Positions 9,769-18,795 of a stretch of 64,000 bases of DNA are shown in pieces. This DNA comes from Chitinophagaceae bacterium BSSC1 (GTDB lineage: Bacteria > Bacteroidota > Bacteroidia > Chitinophagales > Chitinophagaceae), in assembly GCA_002256435.1 (NCBI GenBank), contig NKJC01000001.1, positions 434,001 through 498,000 on the forward strand. Reading direction: 5' to 3'. The translations under genes were made by a program, and so were the position numbers. Within the stretch, counting starts at the first letter, position 1. Each line of letters opens with the position of its first letter. A model generated the notes under the pieces. The model did no database searches, had not been told where the DNA came from, and was given only the letters and a program-made list of their open reading frames with translations.

Positions 9769-10923
9769 TTAATATTCCTCATTACTCAAGTGAAATACCA
9801 GACCCAGTCTTACCGTATTGGACAATGGATTACGGGTAACACCGCTTCCTGATGGAACAAGGTATGAGATGTTTACCCCAAAGCTATTGGCATTAAATCC
9901 GGCACCTACTGAGAAGTATTTACGGTTACCGCGGCTCTTGTCTTCATAGAAATAGCCACCACGGAAAAAGAACTGATCATTATACGCATATTCCACACCT
10001 AGAGAAGCCTGAAAGCTGCTGGTAATGCTGCTTCCGTCTCCAAAAGACTTCATCCAGCTAGACATCACACCCATGCTTCTATACTCGGCCAAATTGGCTG
10101 AATCGGTGCTATATACGCCTGTTGCTTTTGGCGCAATGGGTACCAATAATTTGTTCAGGTCAATTCCAAATGTGATTTTATTGCTTTCGTTGATACTGTT
10201 TACATAAGACAAACCCAAGCCCATATTGGCTGGAATAAAGTCTTTGTTTTTGGCGTCATTGGTATAGCCAATTTTGCCGCCTAGGTTGGTTAAAGAAATA
10301 CCCCAGTTCAAACCAGAACCTTCTTCATTCAAGCCATGGTAATAGATGCCCAAGTCTGCTGCTACCGTATTACCTGCTTTATAAACCACTCCAGTTCCAA
10401 CGTCTCCAGTAACCAATCTAGAATTGATATAACGCAGCGCACCACCAATACTTAAATTGTCTGTTAGCTTTCTAGAATATCCAAAATCCAAGGCAAATTC
10501 ACTAGGCTTAACAGAATTAAGAATATTTCCAGAATTGTCTGTTAGTTGAATATTACCCAAACTAAAAAAGCGCATGGTACTACTAATGGCTGAAGCCTCG
10601 TCTAGCTTGTAATAGCCGGCCATAGAAGCCAAATACACATCGTTCAAACCAAGGTCTTTTAACCAAGGGGTGTAGTTGATGGCAATGGATGATTTTTTGG
10701 GTGTAAATGGCATTTTAGCCAGATTCCAAAAAGCCGAGTTGGCGTCTGGCATAGTAGCTATAGATAAGTCTCCCATACCGCCTGCACGCGCATCTGGCGA
10801 TATGCGTAAAAACGGAACAGCGGTACTAACTATATTAATGGAATCAGTTTGTGCATCTAGCCTAGGGCTCAATACAGTAAGGCCAAAAGCCAATACCAAT
10901 AAGGATTGCAGTTTTCCTTTCAT
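9769..10923 (-). CDS. porV: Type IX secretion outer-membrane shuttle protein PorV (LptO)
   Basis: A 384-residue barrel protein with a signal peptide (cleavage near LDAQ). The N-terminal signature VPFLRISPDARAGGMGD and the following DANSAFWNLAKM are diagnostic of PorV/LptO in the FadL-like fold. Further strands run to a terminal hydrophobic-aromatic stretch (TVRLGLVFHL). PorV takes secreted cargo from the SprA translocon and delivers it to the attachment complex with PorU. The gene lies 82 bp downstream of porU on the same strand, the order found in other gliding Bacteroidota. Confidence 0.95.
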   Translation of the reverse strand: MKGKLQSLLVLAFGLTVLSPRLDAQTDSINIVSTAVPFLRISPDARAGGMGDLSIATMPDANSAFWNLAKMPFTPKKSSIAINYTPWLKDLGLNDVYLASMAGYYKLDEASAISSTMRFFSLGNIQLTDNSGNILNSVKPSEFALDFGYSRKLTDNLSIGGALRYINSRLVTGDVGTGVVYKAGNTVAADLGIYYHGLNEEGSGLNWGISLTNLGGKIGYTNDAKNKDFIPANMGLGLSYVNSINESNKITFGIDLNKLLVPIAPKATGVYSTDSANLAEYRSMGVMSSWMKSFGDGSSITSSFQASLGVEYAYNDQFFFRGGYFYEDKSRGNRKYFSVGAGFNANSFGVNISYLVPSGSGVTRNPLSNTVRLGLVFHLSNEEY

Positions 10924-11005
10924 ACAATGAAGGTTTAATCTCAGGGGTTTTTACCCAAACGTAAATAATAAAAAAATAGTGTAGAGATTATACCATTCAA
11001 CTGTT

Positions 11006-14000
11006 TTAGTAGAGGATCATTTGACCCGCGGATACAAACTTTTGTTCTCCTAAGGTAATGACTACTCGGTAAATATAGATAGCTTTTTTGAGTTTTTGAC
11101 CATTTTCGTCCCTTCCATCCCACTGAATCTCACAATTTCTGGTGCCGGCAGTAAAAACCGTTTTCCGAATGGTCTTAACCAATTGCCCATTAGTAGCAAA
11201 TATGCCCACTTCTACTGGCAGGTCTGTATTGGGCTGGTTGTGCTCAAAACTGATAGTGGTTTTGTCAGAAAAAGGGTTGGGATAGTTCATCAGTTTCTGA
11301 ATCACCGCTTTCTCCTGTTTGGCCACTTCAAAATCCAGTAGGGCTTCACTGGAATTATTGGCCAGATCCCAGGCTTTTAGGCGAATTTGGTGTTTGCCGG
11401 GAGTCATGGTGGGCAATTGATACCTAACCCTTCCACGCTGATAATTATCCAACTGGGAACTATAATACCCGTTCAAAACCAATACGTTACGCTCATTTTC
11501 GTCTATGACCGCGGTAATATCATGCCCAATGCCGGCACCCGATACATTGATCCCAGAACTATCCACCAAATCCATCAAGAGCACGGGATTTTCATGGGTC
11601 AGCCCCCCGTTTTTAAAAGTGGTATCATTGAGCCATGCCTTGATTTCCGGACCACGATTATCCGTTAAAGCGGGTGCCAGACCGGCAATAATATAATTGG
11701 TATCGGCCCCGGACGCATCCTTTTTACTATCGGTGGCATAAAAACTAAATCTGCCTTTTCCGGGTTGGTAATTAATGTCTTTGGGCAGGATCAAATTGAG
11801 TTGAAAGAGACCATTTTTTACTGTTGCCCTACCCTTGAATAAAATGCTATTCTGTACCTGAAAACTGGTTACAGGGCTAGCCAAGTCATTTCCCAAGGTT
11901 TTAACGGACTGGGCTTTGTCATATAAAATGGTTTCAACCTCGCCTTGAAAATTGGATAATATGGTGCCTGTACCGTCCGTGATTTTCCCATTGATTTGGT
12001 ATTTACCCAAAGCTTGCAAACTGTCTTTACCAGTTGGAGCTTGCCCATTAATACTGGTGAGCTGCACCTGATTTTTGGGGAAAGCCAGTCGCATGGCGGG
12101 ATCTCCTAGCAGCGTGAATTTTCGATTGTTAAACACGTCTCCAAAAGACTGATAGGTTTCATTTTTTGCAGCCATCACCGCTTCTCCCAATGTAAGGTAT
12201 TGCCCGCTGGGCGATGGTTTCAGAGCAATGCGCAAATAATTATCGTTCATGATCCGATTGCTATAGGCAAAGACCACGCGGGTGGTTGTCATGAGGGCGA
12301 TAGCCCCGTTGGCATTATCCAATAAGAGCGATGATCCCAAAGATTGTTTGGAAGGATCATCATAGGGTGCAAAGTCACAACTGGCAGTAATAAAGAGTGG
12401 CAGTTTGTCTGGATTATTAAAACGCTTTACCTCAGTAGCACTGATCACCGCTTCTTCAGAGAGGCGTAAATAATTGCCGTGACCGCTATAATTGACAATG
12501 AGTTTTCCGTTGAATACCGCATTCACTATGGCTTCATTCACCGCTGGGTACCTGCCTCCTCCATTGCCACTCACCAAGGGATAAGCGTCTAAATAAATTT
12601 TCTCCTGATTGAACCTGCTATTGGTATTGTTCACTGCTACATTCAAAGATTCCGCATCCGATAAGTGAAGGTTGCCATCCTTATCGTCTGCAATAAAGAC
12701 CGCTTGGTTGCGCCAACCGCCCATGCTCACGGGATCATGGTAATGGATAATCTTGTTGACCATGGTGGCGGCTTCCGCGGGGTTACGCGCGGGAATCCTA
12801 CCTATGCCAAGATCTAGCAACCCCGCGGGCGCCACAAAATTTATATCGTCTGAGTTGTCTAGTAGTCCAAAAAAGTCATCACTTGTATGAGAAATCAGCG
12901 GGTCAAATGACTGCACTGTTTGGTAAGTGGGAACCAAATTAATATTCCCTGCTGCGCGATATTGGTAGTCATAACTACCCGTTCCAAATAGCAATAAAAA
13001 ACGGGGTCTGCTAGACGCTGATGCGGCTTTGTCAAAATACATTTTTACAAAATCGCGAAGTGATGTTGGGTCTGGAATACCACTTGCAAATTCTTGGTAA
13101 ATCTGATCTGTGGTAGCTACTACAGATTTGTATCCGTCTTGTTGTTCGTGAAAAGCTGCTAGTCTTTTTGCTTCTGCTACTAAACTAGTATGCGTAATAA
13201 TCAAAAGGTCCGCAGGCCCCGTCTGGTGTAGGTTCTGGTTATTTACCTTACCTAACAATATGGGGCTTGGTAGATTGGTTTTATCAAATGCTACAAACTC
13301 TCTTAAACTATTGGAAACTTGTGAAAAGCTAAGATCAGTCCCGCTCAGAACGGTGTTCATTTTCTGTGGTTGTAAGGGCTGACTGATGTCCCAGATCTGG
13401 GTATTGGCATTGGCATTACTGATTTGGAATTGCGCAATGGCATTTGCGGAAACAGACTCCCAATCGCGGAAAAAGAGGGGGATGTTGGGGAGTAGGATTA
13501 GCTTGCTGCGGCCGTGCATTTCAAACCAATTTAACCAGCCAACTGCTCCGGCCGCAGCGGGCTGAAACTGCAATCCAAGACTGAGCCCCGTCTGTGAAGC
13601 AATCACGCTTTGTTGGAGGCTTCCTTCTGTGGCAGTGGCGTCTAAAAAATAGCCACTAACTGCTGCTATATTTACTGGATTTAAGGCCTGCCCATTGAGC
13701 TGCAGATTAAACTTACTGGCTGCGCCAATAGACCTACCCGCCAGTTTCACACTCACTTGCACGGGACTTGTTAGAATCCTATTGGGCCAATCAACGCTAA
13801 ATGACTTGGTGCTGGCCGAGCTGCTAAACTCCTCGCCCAACCATTCCTTGCCACTGGCCAGTAGGTTCACCAAATCTTTTTCATAGAAATAGCGCTCGTT
13901 ATAACTATCCACTTGAACAGTTGCCTGACCCAGCGTAGCTTGGGTTTGGATCCGTTTGCCTGTGCCACCAATGCTGATATAATAATAAGCCGTATCGGAA

Positions 14001-14446
14001 TAAAGATTCTTGACATGGGAGAATCGCTTATTCAAACTGTCTTTGACCCATTGATGGGGGCCTGCAGCATAAAACACCAAAAAATCGCTTCCGCTAAACA
14101 CTGCATCCCCTCCATCTTCTACCAAAATGGCATTTTCTACCAAATCATCGGGTCTTGGAGCGGAATTCCCCTCTGGGAGCATGGCGCCCCCATTTCCATA
14201 AATCCGAATAGCCGAGGAAGCTATTGATCCTGATCCTAGTCCCAATCCGCCCAAAGTATTGGCGTCAATTTTATACACCCCCTCCTTGGTCACAGCAATC
14301 TTGGCCCAATTTCCGGTGGATAACACCGAACTTGGGGCATAGACTCTCTGAGAAAAGCCATCGGCGCAGCCAAATAATCCCATGATTAACAGGCAAATGG
14401 CCACTAGCTGACCCGGATATTGGATATATTTTTGCTTGTTTTTCAA
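11006..14446 (-). CDS. porU: Type IX secretion sortase PorU (C25-like cysteine peptidase)
   Basis: A 1146-residue surface protein with an N-terminal signal sequence followed by a PorU N-terminal beta domain (WAKIAVTKEGVYKIDANTL). The gingipain-like C25 domain carries the catalytic pair His656 (in VNYSGHGNYL) and Cys690 (in FITASCDFAPYDD). The C-terminal ~90 residues form a T9SS sorting-type beta domain (MNYPNPFSDKTTISFEH ... KKAIYIYRVVI). PorU cleaves the C-terminal signal of T9SS cargo and attaches cargo to A-LPS or another anchor. It is transcribed ahead of porV and is divergent from gldJ, with 227 bp between. Residue numbers were computed from codon positions. Confidence 0.96.
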   Translation of the reverse strand: MKNKQKYIQYPGQLVAICLLIMGLFGCADGFSQRVYAPSSVLSTGNWAKIAVTKEGVYKIDANTLGGLGLGSGSIASSAIRIYGNGGAMLPEGNSAPRPDDLVENAILVEDGGDAVFSGSDFLVFYAAGPHQWVKDSLNKRFSHVKNLYSDTAYYYISIGGTGKRIQTQATLGQATVQVDSYNERYFYEKDLVNLLASGKEWLGEEFSSSASTKSFSVDWPNRILTSPVQVSVKLAGRSIGAASKFNLQLNGQALNPVNIAAVSGYFLDATATEGSLQQSVIASQTGLSLGLQFQPAAAGAVGWLNWFEMHGRSKLILLPNIPLFFRDWESVSANAIAQFQISNANANTQIWDISQPLQPQKMNTVLSGTDLSFSQVSNSLREFVAFDKTNLPSPILLGKVNNQNLHQTGPADLLIITHTSLVAEAKRLAAFHEQQDGYKSVVATTDQIYQEFASGIPDPTSLRDFVKMYFDKAASASSRPRFLLLFGTGSYDYQYRAAGNINLVPTYQTVQSFDPLISHTSDDFFGLLDNSDDINFVAPAGLLDLGIGRIPARNPAEAATMVNKIIHYHDPVSMGGWRNQAVFIADDKDGNLHLSDAESLNVAVNNTNSRFNQEKIYLDAYPLVSGNGGGRYPAVNEAIVNAVFNGKLIVNYSGHGNYLRLSEEAVISATEVKRFNNPDKLPLFITASCDFAPYDDPSKQSLGSSLLLDNANGAIALMTTTRVVFAYSNRIMNDNYLRIALKPSPSGQYLTLGEAVMAAKNETYQSFGDVFNNRKFTLLGDPAMRLAFPKNQVQLTSINGQAPTGKDSLQALGKYQINGKITDGTGTILSNFQGEVETILYDKAQSVKTLGNDLASPVTSFQVQNSILFKGRATVKNGLFQLNLILPKDINYQPGKGRFSFYATDSKKDASGADTNYIIAGLAPALTDNRGPEIKAWLNDTTFKNGGLTHENPVLLMDLVDSSGINVSGAGIGHDITAVIDENERNVLVLNGYYSSQLDNYQRGRVRYQLPTMTPGKHQIRLKAWDLANNSSEALLDFEVAKQEKAVIQKLMNYPNPFSDKTTISFEHNQPNTDLPVEVGIFATNGQLVKTIRKTVFTAGTRNCEIQWDGRDENGQKLKKAIYIYRVVITLGEQKFVSAGQMILY

Positions 14447-14673
14447 GATTGGACCGTTGCTAAAATTGGGTTGATGGCTAGGTTATTTTCAAAACTACTC
14501 TATAAGCAGATACGCTAACACTAGGTTTTAACGTTATATGGGCTAAAATTAGGTTTTTGCTAACAGAAGCGGGGCGGTTGATTTTTAGTTCATTAAGGGA
14601 AATCTTATATATTCGCATGGACTTAAATTAGAAAGATCTGATTAAACTCTACTTCAAATTCAATCTACTAACA

Positions 14674-16239
14674 ATGCAGTTATTGAAAACAACCAGGAAT
14701 TTGGTTTGGTTACTAGCCGTTGCCGGATCATTTAGTGCCTGTGGGATCCTTGGAAAAAAATCAGATAAGTCTACGGCTACCGGCTGGAATTACAATGACA
14801 AAAATCAAGGTAATTTCAACGTGGTGAAACCTAAGGATATTAAAACCGCACCCGGTTTGGTCTTTGTTCAGGGTGGTACCTTTACCATGGGTGCTACACA
14901 GGAAGACGTAATGGGAGGCTGGAACAATATCTCTAGAAGGGTTACAGTTCCTTCCTTTTTTATTGACAAAACAGAAGTGGCTAACGTACACTATAGAGAG
15001 TACCTCTATTGGCTAGAGAATGTTTTTGGCCAAGCGGGTATGGATTCTGTGGTAGAGCAAGCTAAACCAGACACCCTTGTTTGGAGAAGCGAACTAGCTT
15101 TTAACGAGCCCTATGTAGAATATTATTTCCGTCACCCTTCTTATAACTACTATCCTGTTGTGGGTGTGAGTTGGAAGCAGGCTACGGATTATTGTATTTG
15201 GAGAACTGACCGTGTAAATGAATTGGCCTTGATGGACAAGGGTTTCTTGGACAAGAAATCTCAGATCAAGCGTGAATTAAATGGTGCCGGCCAGGACAAC
15301 TTCAATACCAAGGCTTATACCATGGGTGAGTACCAAGCTACTCCTGGTAAAGAAGCTTCTTCAAAAAAGAATCCTCTAAAAGATGCTCAGGGCAGACCAC
15401 GTACTACCGTTAAAATGGAAGACGGGATCATGCACCCAGACTATAGACTTCCAACAGAAGCCGAGTGGGAATATGCTGCTTATGGTTATATGATGGAAAA
15501 TCCACAAAGAAAGAAGAGCAGCAAACAACGTGGTGAAGAAGTTGTTGCCAACAAACAAGTATATGCTTGGAAAAATGAAGGTTTTGATAACCTGCGTTAT
15601 ACCAAAAAATCTTCTTTCCAAGGTGCGTTCTTAGCCAACTTTAAACGCGGCTCTGGAGATAACATGGGAGTTGCTGGTGGCTTGAATGATAACGCTGCTA
15701 TTCCATCAGAAGTAACTTCTTTTATGCCTAACGGATTTGGCGTATTCAATATGAGTGGTAACGTGAGTGAGTGGGTGGCCGATGTGTACAGACCTTTGAA
15801 TACTTTGGATGGTGATGATTTCAATATCTATCGTGGTAACGAATTTAAACAAGTTGATAAGAGTGCTGGAGAAGGCAATTTGCGCGATGATAAGGGTAGG
15901 ATTAAAATGATTGCTGAGTCTGACTCTGCATTAAGAAATAGAAGAAACTACAATCGTTCATATGCTATCAACTATAACGATGGTGATACCGTGAGCGGTG
16001 TTTCTTATGGTTACGGTGTTACTACCATGATTTCTGATAAATCAAGGGTGTACAAAGGTGGTTCTTGGGACGATAGGCCTTATTGGTTAAGCCCAGGCAC
16101 TCGCCGTTTCTTAGAAGAAGAACAAAGCACTAGGGATCTGGGATTCCGTTGCGCCATGACACATTTTGGTGCAGCAGAAAGCACGTCTAGCAAAGCGCAG
16201 ACTGGTTATTTTATTCCAACCCGCAGAAACAAGCGTTAA
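14674..16239 (+). CDS. gldJ: Gliding/type IX secretion lipoprotein GldJ
   Basis: A 521-residue lipoprotein with a lipobox ending at Cys23 (GSFSAC). The rest is an FGE-sulfatase (SUMF1-like) domain starting at PGLVFVQGGTFTMGAT. It includes WKQATDYCIWR, RLPTEAEWEYAAYG and MSGNVSEWVADVY, and closes with DLGFRCAM. GldJ is a periplasmic/outer-membrane lipoprotein needed for stability of the gliding motor and T9SS. GldK has the same fold, but GldJ is chosen because it neighbours porU-porV rather than gldLMN. No catalytic formylglycine role is implied. A clear intrinsic terminator follows 27 bp after the stop. Confidence 0.9.
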   Translation: MQLLKTTRNLVWLLAVAGSFSACGILGKKSDKSTATGWNYNDKNQGNFNVVKPKDIKTAPGLVFVQGGTFTMGATQEDVMGGWNNISRRVTVPSFFIDKTEVANVHYREYLYWLENVFGQAGMDSVVEQAKPDTLVWRSELAFNEPYVEYYFRHPSYNYYPVVGVSWKQATDYCIWRTDRVNELALMDKGFLDKKSQIKRELNGAGQDNFNTKAYTMGEYQATPGKEASSKKNPLKDAQGRPRTTVKMEDGIMHPDYRLPTEAEWEYAAYGYMMENPQRKKSSKQRGEEVVANKQVYAWKNEGFDNLRYTKKSSFQGAFLANFKRGSGDNMGVAGGLNDNAAIPSEVTSFMPNGFGVFNMSGNVSEWVADVYRPLNTLDGDDFNIYRGNEFKQVDKSAGEGNLRDDKGRIKMIAESDSALRNRRNYNRSYAINYNDGDTVSGVSYGYGVTTMISDKSRVYKGGSWDDRPYWLSPGTRRFLEEEQSTRDLGFRCAMTHFGAAESTSSKAQTGYFIPTRRNKR

Positions 16240-16263
16240 GGAAAAGGAAACATACAGCGTAGA

Positions 16264-16293
16264 AAGAGCCATCCAATTTGGGTGGCTTTTTTT
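16264..16293 (+). terminator. Intrinsic terminator of gldJ
   Basis: AGCCATCC (16267-16274) pairs with GGGTGGCT (16280-16287) with one G-T wobble and a 5-nt loop, followed by a run of T. It lies between the gldJ stop and murF, so an upstream TTG start for murF at 16278 would fall inside the hairpin and is unlikely. Confidence 0.8.
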
Positions 16294-16317
16294 ATGGAGG
16301 TTCCCCTCTGAATACTT

Positions 16318-16325
16318 TAATTTTG
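16318..16325 (+). promoter_or_regulatory. Bacteroidota -7 promoter box before murF
   Basis: TAATTTTG matches the Bacteroidota consensus TAnnTTTG exactly. It lies after the gldJ terminator and 15 bp before the GTG start chosen for murF. No good TTG -33 element was seen at the usual distance, so confidence is limited. Confidence 0.45.
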
Positions 16326-16340
16326 AACCAAACAATTCCC

Positions 16341-17657
16341 GTGGAAATCTCAGCACTCTACCAACTATATCTCCAACATCCTTCCATTCAAACGGATACC
16401 AGAAAATTACAATCAGGCGATATCTATTGGGCATTAAAAGGTCCCAATTTCAACGGCAATCTATTTGCAGAGAAAGCTTTAGAAATGGGCGCTGCTTACG
16501 CGATAGTAGACGAGCCGGTTACCACTCATGATGGGACTCATGAAGTCGCCCGCGAAGCCATTCACCCACGGATCATTTTAGTTGATAATGGTTTGACCGC
16601 CTTGCAAGCATTAGCCAAATACCACCGCGAACAATTTGATATTCCATTTATTGCCATCACGGGTAGCAATGGCAAAACCACTACCAAAGAATTGGTGGCA
16701 ACCGTTTTGGCCAGTCATTATACAACTGCTACTACAGAAGGTAATTTGAACAACCATATTGGTGTGCCGCTAACCCTCTTAAAAATCAAACAGGGTACAG
16801 AAATTGCCGTGATTGAAATGGGTGCCAATCACCAACAAGAAATTGCAGGATACTGCAAATACACTGAGCCCACACACGGTATCATTACCAATTGCGGCAA
16901 AGCTCACTTAGAAGGTTTTGGGGGCGTAGAGGGCATTAGAAAGGGCAAAGGTGAGCTCTATGATTACTTGCGCGCTCATGATGGTACCGTTTTGCGCTAC
17001 GCCGATTACGACTACTTAATGGAGATGAGCCAAGGCATTGAAAAAACCTTTGACTATGGGCAATCATCTGGTGATGTTCAAGGACAGGTTATTAGTAGCG
17101 AACCATTTTTAAAAGTAGCTATCACCAAAGGTTTTGAAACACCCACCACCATTCACACCCAGTTGGTGGGCGATTATAATTTACCCAATGTGCTTTGCGC
17201 GGTTGCGATAGGCATTTACTGTAAAGTACCTCAAGAGAAAATTGTTGCTGCCATTGAAAACTATGCACCATCTAATAGCCGATCACAATTAATGCAATTG
17301 GGTAGCAACCAAATTATTTTGGATGCTTATAATGCCAACCCTAGTTCTATGAAACTGGCCATTGAAAATTTTGCGCGTCTCTCTGTTCCTCAAAAGGTTT
17401 TAATGCTCGGTGGCATGATGGAATTGGGAGAAGAAAGTATGGCAGAACACGAAGCCATTGCAGCATTGATTGGTCAATATGAATGGGATAAAGTGGTGTT
17501 GGTAGGTGGCGATTTTTCAAAAATCAAACACCCCTATTTGTATTTTCCAGATTCCCTTGCTGCCAAAGAATGGTTCCTTGCGCAAGATTTACACAACGCT
17601 TATCTGCTAGTGAAAGGATCAAGAAGCATGCAGATGGAAAAAATCATTCAACCCTAA
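16341..17657 (+). CDS. murF: UDP-N-acetylmuramoyl-tripeptide--D-alanyl-D-alanine ligase
   Basis: A 438-residue Mur ligase. The GTG at 16341 is chosen as start because it gives the family-typical opening MEISALYQLYLQHP. The frame is open upstream to a TTG at 16278, but that codon lies in the gldJ terminator. N-terminal motifs STDTRK-like (QTDTRKLQSGDIYWALKG) match the MurF UDP-binding domain. The ATP loop TGSNGKTTTKE sits near residue 108, and NNHIGVPLTLL and DAYNANPSSM follow. The enzyme adds D-Ala-D-Ala to the UDP-MurNAc tripeptide in the cytoplasm. gldJ next to murF is a familiar pairing in Bacteroidota. Confidence 0.93.
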   Translation: MEISALYQLYLQHPSIQTDTRKLQSGDIYWALKGPNFNGNLFAEKALEMGAAYAIVDEPVTTHDGTHEVAREAIHPRIILVDNGLTALQALAKYHREQFDIPFIAITGSNGKTTTKELVATVLASHYTTATTEGNLNNHIGVPLTLLKIKQGTEIAVIEMGANHQQEIAGYCKYTEPTHGIITNCGKAHLEGFGGVEGIRKGKGELYDYLRAHDGTVLRYADYDYLMEMSQGIEKTFDYGQSSGDVQGQVISSEPFLKVAITKGFETPTTIHTQLVGDYNLPNVLCAVAIGIYCKVPQEKIVAAIENYAPSNSRSQLMQLGSNQIILDAYNANPSSMKLAIENFARLSVPQKVLMLGGMMELGEESMAEHEAIAALIGQYEWDKVVLVGGDFSKIKHPYLYFPDSLAAKEWFLAQDLHNAYLLVKGSRSMQMEKIIQP

Positions 17658-17682
17658 AAAAATTCAACTCTAAAGATTTCTC

Positions 17683-18303
17683 ATGGAAGATATAAAAGCA
17701 TTATTCCCACAGTTTGAACCAGAGTTGATGAATGAGATCATCGCCAATGGCGTAATCAAAACCATTCCCGCTGGTGAAGTACTCATGCGCACGGGACAGT
17801 TTATCAAGAGCACCATGCTGATCTTGGAGGGTAATGTAAAAGTGTTCCGTGAAAATGAAGATGGAGGCGAATTTCTCATGTACTTTTTGCAACCAGGAGA
17901 AGCCTGCGCCATTAGCATTATTTGCGCTGCAAAAACAGAAGCCAGTAGGGTCATGGCCAAGACCACAGAAGAAACCACAGTGCTGATGATTCCCCTACAA
18001 CTCTTAGACCGTTGGATGTTGGATTATAAATCTTGGTATCATTTTGTTTTGTCAACTTATCGGAATCGCTTTGATGAGTTGCTGGTGCTGATAGACCAAG
18101 TAGCATTTAGAAATATGGACGAGCGCCTACTCTCCTATCTTGAGCGCCACGCCAAAGTGCACAATAGTTCTATCATCTCACTCTCCCATCAACAGATTGC
18201 CGATGAACTCAATTCTTCCCGCGAAGTAGTCTCCAGACTCTTGAAAAAAATGGAGCAGCGTCATATGGTCATCCTGCATCGCAATGCGGTGGAAATGATT
18301 TAA
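17683..18303 (+). CDS. Crp/Fnr-family transcriptional regulator
   Basis: A 206-residue protein with a cyclic-nucleotide-binding-like beta-roll in residues 1-120 (IPAGEVLMRTGQFIKSTMLI, GEACAISIICAA). A C-terminal winged helix with recognition segment SHQQIADELNSSREVVSRLL follows. There are Cys residues near the roll (CAISIICAA) but not the four-Cys FNR iron-sulfur pattern, so oxygen sensing through a cluster is not supported. It begins 26 bp after murF and ends near a hairpin-rich intergenic region. The rhodanese genes downstream may be targets, as seen for similar regulators, but no operator was identified. Confidence 0.88.
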   Translation: MEDIKALFPQFEPELMNEIIANGVIKTIPAGEVLMRTGQFIKSTMLILEGNVKVFRENEDGGEFLMYFLQPGEACAISIICAAKTEASRVMAKTTEETTVLMIPLQLLDRWMLDYKSWYHFVLSTYRNRFDELLVLIDQVAFRNMDERLLSYLERHAKVHNSSIISLSHQQIADELNSSREVVSRLLKKMEQRHMVILHRNAVEMI

Positions 18304-18307
18304 CGAT

Positions 18308-18460
18308 TTACATTTTCTTTTTCTGAAAATATTTTAGTCCAAAAATGAACAACACAATACTGAAAGTGATGACCACTTTCAGTATTGTAGAAAGTTTGCT
18401 TTCATCTATGAAAATCAATCTTACATAGAGAATCAATGCACTAAGGTATCCTATTTTCAT
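18308..18460 (-). CDS. Possible small membrane protein (50 aa), unrecognised
   Basis: A short minus-strand frame from ATG 18460 to TAA 18308. The product has two hydrophobic stretches (IGYLSALILYVRLIFI and VVITFSIVLFIFGL) and a basic C-terminus (KYFQKKKM), the look of a tiny inner-membrane protein. A longer version from a TTG at 18493 is possible. Against it, a perfect 15-bp inverted repeat lies inside the frame, there is no clear promoter, and it converges on the Crp/Fnr gene with only 4 bp between stops. It could be chance. Confidence 0.35.
   Translation of the reverse strand: MKIGYLSALILYVRLIFIDESKLSTILKVVITFSIVLFIFGLKYFQKKKM
18354..18388. repeat. 15-bp perfect inverted repeat, 5-nt loop
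   Basis: ACAATACTGAAAGTG (18354-18368) and its exact complement (18374-18388) flank the loop ATGAC. Neither strand has a following T-run, so it is not a classical terminator. It may be a processing or stability hairpin at the 3' end of the Crp/Fnr mRNA. Confidence 0.7.
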
Positions 18461-18795
18461 TTGCTTATGATTATTTTTTCTAGCTTTTTGCAAATCCAGC
18501 TTCCGATAATCAAATTTCGCGTTTCTTAAATATACCTAGTTTTTTGTGCTTTTGGAAATGGTCGTTTTTTATACTTGTTCTAGTATAAAAACGGGGGTTC
18601 TATTTTATACTAGAACGTGTATAAAATAGAAGGGGCTTATTTATACTAGTTCTAGTATAAAAATGAGGGTATTTTAAAAAGTCAAAAAACTATATCCCGC
18701 ACGGAATGTCCAGATGAAAACAGAAGTCTCCTCTGGTGTAACTTTTGTCACTGTGGAAGAACGGCATCGTTCTGATATTTGTAAAAATTATCAGT
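18461..18795. other. Gene-free stretch before the rhodanese gene
   Basis: Apart from palindromic element copy 1 (18533-18700) no coding sequence is convincing here. Near the rhodanese start, GATATTTG (18774-18781) is one mismatch from the TAnnTTTG promoter box and lies 14 bp before the ATG at 18796. Confidence 0.5.
18533..18700. repeat. Nested palindromic element, copy 1 (three hairpins)
   Basis: There are three palindromes of the form TATAC-N8-GTATA, with centres at 18578.5, 18614.5 and 18650.5, exactly 36 bp apart. The middle one has perfect 13-bp arms (18598-18610 and 18619-18631). The outer two have longer A/T arms (18563-18593 and 18640-18661). The 8-nt loops carry TAGAAC, or its complement in the outer two. 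Terminal inverted repeats TAGTTTTTTG (18537-18546) and CAAAAAACTA (18683-18692) are perfect and symmetric about the middle hairpin. The outside flank TACC and an inner stretch rich in T then A also match copy 2 at 46621-46860. Confidence 0.9.

Noticed and set aside
12361..12490. PorU region first considered as an ordinary peptidase domain only
   Set aside because: Position of His656/Cys690, the sorting-type C-terminus and the adjacent porV show it is the T9SS sortase, not a secreted gingipain-type protease.
16278..16340. Upstream TTG start for murF
   Set aside because: It lies inside the gldJ terminator hairpin, upstream of the likely -7 box, and adds residues not typical of MurF.
18563..18661. 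Regularly spaced repeats considered as a CRISPR array
   Set aside because: Each unit is itself a palindrome of ~26-34 bp separated by only a few bases, there are no unique spacers of ~30 bp, and no cas genes are nearby.
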